Part shown: positions 54,931 through 64,000 of the stretch, piece by piece
Position numbering within the stretch: position 1 is the stretch's first letter
Layout of the letters: each line of letters begins with the position of its first letter
Source: Aquatica leii
Lineage: Eukaryota; Arthropoda; Insecta; Coleoptera; Lampyridae
Direction: 5' to 3'
Assembly: GCA_035610365.1 (NCBI GenBank)
Contig: CM069432.1
Coordinates: forward strand, 222,850,532 to 222,914,531
DNA: 64,000 nt
The notes under the pieces: model-generated
What the model was told of the DNA's origin: nothing
Database searches by the model: none
Seen by the model: only the letters and a program-made list of their open reading frames with translations
Translations under genes and position numbers: made by a program

Positions 54931-57900
54931 ATGGCGGAACCACCGTTTAATGTTAGTGATGTAAATTGCGCAGAATCCGGAGCTGTGCCATCGCCTACAG
55001 CTACTGAAAACTCGAAGCCACCGCCATGGCTTGCAACTCTTTTGACAGCCGTAGCAAATGTTAATAAAAATGTTTCTGGTGTGCCGTTTCCTGAAAATTT
55101 TCAAACTCAATTTGCTTTGCCGTCACTGGATCCATTAGTAGATAATGTAAATCAGTGGATCAAAGGGGTAGAGAATGTTGGTATTCAACTGGGTTGCGAC
55201 GATCGAAAACTTCTTGTTCATGGTTCTGGTTATTTAACAGGTTCTGCTAAACGCTGGTACAACACTTGGAGACCACCAACTGCAAAACTTAATTGGTCTG
55301 AGTTTAAAATTGCAATCACAACAGCTTTTCCGAGTCGATGAAATTCCGGAGAACTGTTAAAAGAAGCTGTCTTATATACTTCTGGATCGGAAGCTACGTA
55401 CGATGAATTTATTAGCCGGTTTTCGCAAAACGCGGAATTCGGACGGCAATATTTCTATGCGTACAGCCAGTAATGTGAACGATTCACGCCGTGTTCCGAA
55501 TAATCGCAAATCGTGCTTTAAGCGTGGATCTTTTGAACATTTACAAGCTAGTTGTCCCCGTAAAATTGTTTATAATAATACTAGGGAGTTAACCAACCCT
55601 GCAAAAAGAGCTAGGAATGATATGTTTTGTACCTTCTGTAAGAAAACAAACCACAACATTGACAAATATTTTGCCTATCAAAGGCTTGAACAGTGCAACC
55701 GAAACGTAAATCTTTGTTCAGCAAAATTTGGGAACCGGGATGACGTAATAGTGGGTGTAATAAAAGGTATCGCGGTAAATGTTTTAATAGACACGGGGGC
55801 GCAAGTATCACTGATACCTGAAGAAATGCTACGCAAAATAAATTATCAGACAAAACCGAGTCGTTTCAAACGAAGCTTTGCACGTGCCGGTAGTCCTTGG
55901 AACTGATGTTTTAAATCGCCCTGGAATTGTTTATGAACGAAAGTTGGGGGTTATACGATAGAGATGAAAATAACATGAGCCGCATAAACGTGATCTCAGA
56001 GCTTACGTCTAATCCACTAATTGTAGTAACTGAACTTACGGGTCGCGACCGTGAAGTGTTGTTGAAAATGTTAGATAACTTTTCAGATATTATTACTAAA
56101 GGAGTTAGTTCAGTCAACACGGGTGTTTTAAAAATACGTTTAAAAAGTGATGAAATTGTTCGTTATCAACCATATCGTCTTTCGTTCGCTGAACGCGAAA
56201 TTGTAAAATCGATTGTTTCGGACTTAACAAAAAATGGTATAATACGCGAATCATCATCTGCCTATCTTACTCGTTAAAAAGAAAGATTGCTCAAATCGCA
56301 TGGTTGTGGACTATCGCGCATTAAATAAAATAACAATAAAAGATCGCTATCCATTACCACACGGATCGAAGATCAAATTGATCGACTCGGACAAGGAAAA
56401 TATTTTACAAGTTTAGACATGACTTCAGGGTTTCACCAGATACCTATTGATCCTGAGTCAATCGAAAAGACTGCTTTTGTTACTCCCGATGGCCAATACG
56501 AATATGTAAAAATGCCGTATGGTCTTTGCAACGGGCTCCCGGTATATCAACGTGCCATTAATAAGGCTTTGGCACCTTTTGTTAAGGGGGTACTCCCGGT
56601 ATTCATTTTTAGAGTGTTCGTAATAGAAAGTTTTCGTGAAAACTATAAAAGATAATTGAACAAATCAAACTTCTAGTTCTTAAGGAAGGTTGAATGTATG
56701 TACCTAAAGAGAGATATTTTATCTTAAGTTGCTCTTTTTTTAATTCTACCTTATTAAAGTTGACCTATATTTGCAGTATTTTATCTTTGTAATTACGACC
56801 TTGAATTTAAAAAAGCCTCTTTAGGTACCTAGATTTATTCTATCTAAAACAAACAATCTTTGAATTATTGCAATGGATATAATAGATTGGGAGATAAATG
56901 TCCATTACGAAATGTGTTTTTTTCAAATTTTTGTTATGTTAGTTGCCTATTTCTAGGCGTTCTTATTAAAATTGCGGTTTAGCTTCGGTATCAAATTACA
57001 AGATTTATGATGTTTGGAACGAGGGCATCAACAGTATTAAGCAACCTGAAAACATTAGTAGCGTTTTATTCAATCCGCTGATTTTAATATCTATTTAAAA
57101 TTGTAATTCTACGAACAGCATCAAAAACACCGTTACAGTTTCTAAAGTAAAACCGTGATTAGATACAACAATCATAATTTAGATTATGTTGTATACCAAA
57201 TTTTCGAATAGATTATCGTTTGTTTTACGGTTTATTTACAAACAGCAGAAAGCCGCCGATGTAACTTTATTATTATTATTTTATTATTGTTTGTTAATTT
57301 TACTTTATTTCACTATTTAATGTTTACATATAAACTTCATATTTATAGTTACCGCATCTATATAAAAACAGTATGTAATCAGTTTTCAACCCCAATTATT
57401 AAATTAAAAATAATTTATTACGTAAGATTAGATAAAGGCATACATGATCTTGCGTCTTATAAATTTAATAAACAATTGGCCTGAATGGTTATCCATAGTT
57501 ATAAATCTGTAACTTTACTATTCGTATATAAGTAAATAAGAAACAGTTAGTTTTATCTTCATTAACCATCGATTTGTTGATCTCATACGTTTAATAAATG
57601 CTTAATCGCTAATTAAGGTGATTTGACATTAAAAGTGGCTTTAATACCAAAATCGGAGTGCCTAGTGTTACTTCCATGCGTATTAAACGTCCACCTCCAG
57701 AACTACAGAGCTCGGAAAAACTCTTTTTTAAGGATTTTTGAAATTCGTTTTCTTTTTCTTAATATTCTGTTAGAGTTAAACACCTTTCTTCTATTCTTCG
57801 ATAGTCTGCATCGGCTTAAGCAAATTCAATTAAATTTTAAATGCTTCGGGAAACAAACGTTCGGTTTTTTATCCACGCTTTCTTTCTTTGAAGTGTTGAT

Positions 57901-60900
57901 CAATTTTTTTGTATGTTGCCCAAGACTTCGTTGAACAGCTTTTTTATGGTTCACGAACCCTCCTGGTTGTCCATTGAAACTAATCGCCGTCGCTTCACAC
58001 CGTGTTTGATAGTTTCTTCTTCCACTACTTTACTTTACTAAAATTGAATTATAACACTCCGCTGCGTTATTATCCATATTTCAGGTACCCAGTTTTTCTC
58101 ATTTTCACTTTTTTTCCCTTTACAAAAATATGAAGAACACTTATTGGGTCACCAAATACGTGATTAGGACCATTTAATATGTTGAATCTTAATTTTTGAA
58201 TTTTTTGTGAATGAGACATATCTTTGTCACATAACACAAAATTTTGTACTTCTATTATGCCACATCGAATACGTTAGGATATCAGAATCCATTCCTGTAA
58301 ACAGTTTATTCCAATTTCTATAACATTTATGTTCGGAGACGGTTGTATTTTTTGATTGGACTCGTGCGCACACACAACAATACTTATTCCCAAAAATAAC
58401 TCTTTTCCAGTTCTTTGTCCTACTATCCTACTCCCGACAGAGCAATAACAGTTATTACAGGCATGTTACTGTTGTCAACGCCTCCTGCTTCTATAGCAAA
58501 TTTTTTTTCTTCCGCGCTAGCACTTTCTATTAATTCCCATGCAGTTTCTTCTATAAAATTTGCCACTAAGTCTTGATTTTTCAAATAAACATTTTTAGTC
58601 ATAGAAGAAATATCGCAAATGAAAAAAATTCATATAATTGAAAAAAAAACAATTCCTGTTGAAATAGACGGTCGGTATTTATAATTTATTCTACTTGACA
58701 TATTGTACATTTTATGATAATTTTGCTTTGTAAACCCGCCAATTTTTCATTAAACTATTTTCATACTATTATTTGTACAGTTAAATAATTCTAAGTGTTG
58801 AAATGAAACCAAGAGGTAATTGTCGTACTTTCGCAGAAATTTTCTCATTTGTACAAAATGAAAAGCCCGGTGCAGTTTCTCTCAAAGGATTTTTTTGGAT
58901 ACTAACTTCAAGTATTTTCTTAGGAGTAGTTTCACTAACGGTCTCGATTTTTTACTTATATGAGTTTTGGAATTCGTTTTCTGATTTTAGCCATTTTATT
59001 TCAAGTACTTTTCCGTTTAGCACAACAATACATCACTACTGTAATCGTATAGTTTATCAATAAATAATTATTCAACACTTACTTTCTATTTATTAAACTA
59101 TTATATAACTTACTGTAATTATTTTTACTTAATATACTTACACACGTTAATTTTAAAATGTTACAATTGTCTTTATCAAGCAAACAATGAAACACGAATA
59201 TTAAATTTTGTTATATTACGTTTGTACTTGTTTGACTTAGACTTAAAATTTACTTCGACTAAATTGACTACTAGACTGAATAAATTTGGTGTAGTTGTAT
59301 TTATATATAAGTATACAGTACAATATAAGACAAAGTTTCTTAAAAGAAACCGACAATTATCTAATGATATTTTCGATATACATGGTACAATTACGGTTCT
59401 CACGAAAGATCCAGCTTTTAAATTTACCGTTGTTGATTACCTACTAATAAAATTTACAATGCGACTGAATACTGAAACTGCTAAGTAATCTAAATTTACT
59501 GCAATATTTGCTACTTGGAACATAATTTTATAAATATCGAAAGGGCTAGTTTTGTAAGCAGTCCTGTAAATCAACCAACAGACACCAGCAATCTACATTG
59601 AAATGCAAATAGTACAATAACCATCCCTTAAAAAGTTTTCCCCACGAATCCAGATTTGTGAAAAACTGATTTGAGTCATTTACGTATTATGAATACGATG
59701 AATACCTATCTACATATTTATATAAACAGTAGCTGTGAATTTAAGAAAACGTTTCAAATTTTATCGGATTTTAAACACTATTTTCTAAATTATTATAAAT
59801 TGCATTACATTAAAAGCTAGACGTGCTTATCTTAAAGCGCGACTTCACATTCCGACACCCGATTGACGCAAGATTACGGCAGTATTATTGATAAGAATAT
59901 TGCTTCGGTGTTTCAAATTTTAACATGCAATTATGTATGTATTTCAATAACTGTACACGTTTAATTTTACTTTTGTAAAACGTTTAGTAGTTTCATTGAA
60001 AGTACTTTGTCATCACTTCTTATCTATAATTCCTCTATCTCACATAGCGTTTATATACACACGTCAGATTAATTTTTTCAACACCACAGACTATTGCAGG
60101 TTTAGAACGGTATCTTTCTTCGAACTTTATTGTTTCAGTCGACGACTTTTAACTTTTTTCCAGGAGTACCCCCTTAATGACGGAAGAGTTCTCGTATACA
60201 TTGATGATGTTTTAATCCCATCAGCCGATGTGAAGAGCGGAATTAAATTATTAAATGAAGTCTCGATTCAGCTTCGGAAGGCAGGTTTTTCCATCTACAT
60301 TAAAAAGTGCAAATTTTTGATGTCTAGCATTGAATACTTAGGACGTCTTATCTCAAAAAATGGCGTGCAACCTAATCCTTCCAAAGTCATAACCCTGCGA
60401 GATGCTCCTGTACCAAGAAATGCAAAAGAATTGCGACAATTTCTTGGCCTTGCCGGATATTTTCGACGTTTTATACATGATTACGCAAGAAGAGTTTCTT
60501 GTATTACTAAATTAACACGTCAAAATGAACCTTTCGAATGGGGAAAATAAGAAGAAAGTGTGCGTAAACAAATCCTAAGTATTTTAACTTCTTCGCTAGT
60601 GTTACGAATATTTAGAAACTTAGCTGCATTCTAACGCGTCTGCAGTTGTATATGGTGCTATCCTATTTCAAAAACAAGATAAAATTCTTTTCGTAGTCGC
60701 TTACTACAGTCAAGGATCCGAACGAAATTACCATTCGTATCAATTAGAAACGCTAGCTGTTTACAACGCGTTAAAACATTTTCGGCATTATTTGATTGGT
60801 GTTAATTTTAAAATAGTGACAGTTTGCAACGCGCTTTGTGCTACCCAAAATAAACGCTATTTGCAACCCCGAGTAATCCAAATGTGGACATATTTACAGG

Positions 60901-62370
60901 ACTTTAGTTTTACAATTGAATATAGAAAGGGTGCTAAACTGGGACATGCCGATTATTTAAGTCAAAATCCGTTACAAGTCAGTTTAATTAATAATAAGAC
61001 AAACTGTGCTACACCTGAAAATTGGCTGAAAATTCAACAGTTACAGAACGACAAAGTTCAAGTCATTTTACAACAATTACGTGACAGTGAACTTAATTCA
61101 ACTCGATATGTAGAACGAGACGGGTTATCTTTTTCACATTTCGTATATTAACAACGAGAAAATTTATCAATGGTACGTGCCCAAGCACAGTCGTCTTGAT
61201 TTACTTCGTATGTTTACTTCGTATTTCTCATGACGAACAAATGCACATCGGTTACGACAAAACCTACAAAATGATAAGAAAATATTTCTGGTTCTCACAT
61301 TAGACACAATTTGTGAAGAAATATTTGAAACACTGTTTGATTTGCAATACTCATAAAAGACGCCCTCGGCAAAAACATCCTGTAATATTTTGGATAGATA
61401 AGAAATCGATACCTTTTCATACGTTACACGCAGACTATTTTGGCCCACTGGCTACTACACCAGTTGGCGATCAGTTTATTCTAGTGTTCGTCGATGCTTA
61501 CTCAAAATATTGCTTGCTGTTTCCTTGTATTGGCACATCTGCGGAAGAATTTAAGGGACGTTTTAAAACAGTCCTTTCTTTGTTTGGAACACCTACTCGT
61601 CTTATAGTAGACAATGGAGGAGCATTTAAAAGCAAAATTTCGAGGAAATGGTTAGAAGAATGGAACGTTCAAGTTCACGCTATTACGCCGTATGTACATA
61701 TCGCGCCAACGGTCAAGTAGAACGTTACATGCGTACAATTGCAAACTTCCTTCGCGTTGAAGGTGCAAGAAAGTCAGAATGGATGAACGGATTATGGAAA
61801 ATCCAATTCATTATCAATACCACACCAAATAAAACTATCGGAATATCACCCTTGCAACTGTTATTAGATTGCGACAATACCATTCCGTTAATACGATCAG
61901 TTCTTAGTGACCTTAGAGACGTAATACATCCGTGTACCGTTCTTCCAGGTACCACTTGTCAAACTCGCCAATTGGTATCTCGACGGTTAAAAGAAAATGC
62001 GAAAAAGCAAGAAAATCGCACGAACTAAAGGAGTAAACCAGTACAACAATTTCAACGTGGCGACTTTGTACTGTTATACCGAAACATAAGTTCTAACGCA
62101 AAAATGGATTCCGATGTAAAAGGTCCTTATCGAATTGTAAATTGCCTAGGACATAATAGATATACCCTAGAGAAATTAAATTCACATTCTCGAACGAGTG
62201 CTGCTGCAGAAGATTTGTTGTTATGGCCAGTAGATTGGACACCGGACGATTGTGCTTCTCTATTTTCGGAAGACGATGAATTGCAAGGTAAACAAAACAA
62301 AACTCTGCTGGTCACTTACATTTCAGTCAATTATTTATGTTTTGCTGAACTTGCACATTTTGAAACTTGA
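54931..62370 (+). pseudogene. Third old Gypsy element (D), gag-pol, split by a piggyBac-like insertion
   Basis: Gag starts MAEPPFNVSDVN (54931) with DPLVDNVNQWIKGVENVGIQ and LTGSAKRWYNTWRPPT. Two zinc knuckles near 55515 and 55622 have each lost one ligand (Cys to Arg, Cys to Tyr). Protease shows VLIDTGAQVSLIPEEM near 55790. Reverse transcriptase begins at about 55930 (RYQPYRLSFAEREIVKSIVS, SGFHQIPIDPESIEKTAF). It is cut at 56585 and resumes at 60174 with VLVYIDDVLIPS and FLGLAGYFRRFIHDYARR. RNase H follows (YQLETLAVYNALKHFRHYL), then integrase (LHADYFGPL, LIVDNGGAFKS, GQVERYMRTI) to about 62250. There are several stops and frame changes, for example near 55340, 56277 and 61300. The element is dead. 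Confidence 0.85.
56586..60173. mobile_element. piggyBac-like element (3588 bp) in the reverse transcriptase of Gypsy D
   Basis: The ends are GGGGGTACTCCCGG and CCAGGAGTACCCCC, flanked on both sides by TTAA (56582-56585 and 60174-60177). The Gypsy reading frame continues in register across the site when the insertion and one TTAA are discounted. TTAA target sites with G/C-run ends are typical of piggyBac. I recognise no piggyBac transposase inside. A minus-strand frame at about 58440-58610 (NQDLVANFIEETAWELIESA and following) is of unknown origin. Likely non-autonomous or decayed. Confidence 0.75.
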
Positions 62371-62746
62371 AAGAGTCAGCATAACATAAACATATTGTGT
62401 TACAAGAAATATTCAACTTATGTATACAAGGTTGTACAACGGTCGTACGTAATTTTATGTACGTTTTATCGACATGATAACGGCATCACGAAATATAAAT
62501 ACAATTTAAGCGTCGATTACACCCTGATGCGTCCGGCTGTAGGATTTGAATAGTTACAAGTTGATGAGTTCAACTATAATTTTGTTGCAATTTAATGCAC
62601 TGCTTACTACGAAGTATTTGATGTACCATAAGGTTGTTTCATTTACGGAGCGGGTTGCAAATAAAATCTGATATGATAAAAAATGTTTGTTTTGTTTAAT
62701 GTTTTACGATAAACGTGCAAAAGAAAGAGTATTGTTGTATTTTAGA
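62371..62746. other. Flank of Gypsy D, nothing recognised
   Basis: The sequence directly after the Gypsy D frame should hold its 3' LTR, but I see no similarity to 54635-54832. Confidence 0.4.
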
Positions 62747-62912
62747 GCCTGTTGAAGAAGAAGTTCGAGGAGACCTCGAGTTGGACGATGTTCCATTGGC
62801 ACAACGTCTTGAAATGCTTAAAAATAGAACTAGTAATGAGGACGAGGATTTGCTTGATGACATGCCGTTAATACAACACCTTCAGTTGGGAAAAAAAAAT
62901 TCTCCAAATTGA
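62747..62912 (+). CDS. Possible exon of an unrecognised + strand gene
   Basis: After a good acceptor (TTGTATTTTAG at 62746) the frame reads EPVEEEVRGDLELDDVPLAQ. It then repeats the theme with LLDDMPLIQHLQL before a stop at 62910-62912. The repeated D-D-x-P-L-x-Q-x-L motif in an acidic context looks like real protein, but no partner exon is certain. An alternative donor exists near 62830 (ACTA|GTAATG). A further short candidate exon follows an acceptor at about 63445. I do not recognise the family. Confidence 0.35.
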
Positions 62913-64000
62913 TTGTAAATGATTTTTGTATTAAAATTTGTTTTGTTTTTTTTTGAAGTCTCGTGGGCGAGACAACGGTCTGCGTTTTCAATACTGCTTA
63001 TTCTATGGCCAAACTATGGCGTACACGCTATGCATTTTGCCATCACGTTTAAAACACATTTTTATTCGCAGATTATTCGATTTTGTTCGGTTCTCGTCGT
63101 CGTCACCGTGAAGTAGCTCGTAGTTCTTCCCTTACCCTTGCTTTTGTCACTTTTGTCACTTGTATTTATCGTATGCAAACCATTTTGTGCTTTAAAATTT
63201 AGAAAAAATGTGTTTGTTTTTCATCATTTAGGATAGATTAACAAAATAAGTAAGTATTAAATTCAAATATAACCGATATTATTTCTTAATAATAAATATA
63301 TAACTTAAAAGCTAACACGATTTCGCGCAAACATAAAGTGACTTTGAAATTTGTAGTTAATGGGATGTTAGTTTGTGAGTTATCTACAATTTCCCAATTC
63401 ATTATTCTTATTGCTGAGTTGTATTTACTTGAAATTTTTTTTAGATCGATTCAATCTACTTTGTTGGATGAAAAGATACAGCAAACGAGACATGTTTTAA
63501 CCAAGTAATTGGTCTGGATCAAGCAAAACAAATTTGTAAAAATATTTTAAATTTAATTTATGGTAAGAGGCTTCAGAGTATTTTATAGTTTATAGGTTAA
63601 AACGTAAAACATTAACTTTATATGTATATTAACGTAATGTGATTTCAAGTGCATTACTGCCAAACTTGACTTTCATGTTGTATTTCATTTCACGACTATT
63701 TACAAAGCAATTCTTTATAATTACTTCAAAAACTTCATAATTTAGTTTAGAAATTGCTAAAAAAGTGCATAAGTTATTTGAGTAGCATTACAATGTAATT
63801 TTTATTTTACAGTATTCATAAGAAAAAAATCAAATTGTGGTGCACCTTTACAAGACGCAATAAACACCAGGAGTAGTGGGTACGAAAGACGCCAATAAAC
63901 ATAAGCACAGAATGAATATAAATAGGTTTTTTAAGTTTCCAAATTGTTTTATTAATTAAATTAAAAATGATAGTACTATTGTATGCATTTAATTTGTGTT
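62913..64000. other. Right end of window, no clear gene
   Basis: AT-rich sequence. At about 63446-63508 an acceptor TTTTTTTTAG precedes a short frame (SIQSTLLDEKIQQTRHVLTK) ending in a stop. It could be a last exon of the gene suggested at 62747. Confidence 0.3.

Noticed and set aside
58803..59063. 86 aa frame with hydrophobic stretches inside the piggyBac-like element
   Set aside because: It looks like AT-rich random translation with no family features.

Overview
The window looks like a piece of an insect nuclear genome, possibly a beetle; that rests on impression, not on a search. It is AT-rich, its introns range from about 50 bp to several kb, splice sites are GT-AG, and transposable elements fill most of the space. 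There is no bacterial or viral gene layout. Three host genes are well supported. They are the 3' part of NFRKB (INO80 subunit, + strand, 1-9465), an unrecognised probably nuclear protein (- strand, 37585-42150) and the complete DNA-repair scaffold XRCC1 (- strand, 49021-51672, six exons summing exactly to 586 codons including the stop). A possible exon of a further + strand gene lies near 62747-62912.

Layout. 1-9465 is NFRKB; its 6.35-kb intron holds a decayed Gypsy element invaded by a hAT. From about 10.9 to 36.6 kb lies a nest of elements that can be read like strata. An old Gypsy copy (10890-12366 and 22597-25420) is split by a hAT MITE with a perfect 8-bp duplication (10932-12064). It is split again by a 10.2-kb block bounded by 16-bp inverted repeats (12367-22594). 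That block holds at least five further insertions, including a 3.76-kb element carrying a broken DUF4806-like gene. A second old Gypsy (25.5-29.7 kb, resuming at 36.3 kb) has been invaded by a rearranged Penelope-like element with a GIY-YIG domain and a hammerhead-like core. It also carries a very young Gypsy (29676-36321).

The young Gypsy is the most notable object. It has 458-bp LTRs that differ at one position by eye and a GTAT target duplication. Its 1789-codon reading frame runs gag-protease-reverse transcriptase-RNase H-integrase, then continues into a TARG1/OARD1-like macro domain and a CCCH zinc finger, and ends inside the 3' LTR. The two residues that match the catalytic Lys and Asp of TARG1 are present at the same spacing. 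The old copy at 22.6-25.4 kb also carries the macro domain, so the fusion is a family trait and not a one-off event.

36.6-48.4 kb holds the unrecognised gene (with a repeat copy and a LINE scrap in its intron) and a complete but inactive 5.07-kb hAT with a perfect 8-bp duplication, itself carrying a pogo/Tigger-like MITE. After XRCC1 come a broken YqaJ-nuclease/SWIM gene typical of ISL2EU DNA transposons (52.9-54.3 kb) and a third old Gypsy (54.6-62.4 kb). The latter's reverse transcriptase is interrupted by a 3.59-kb TTAA-flanked piggyBac-like element. The final 1.1 kb shows no clear gene.
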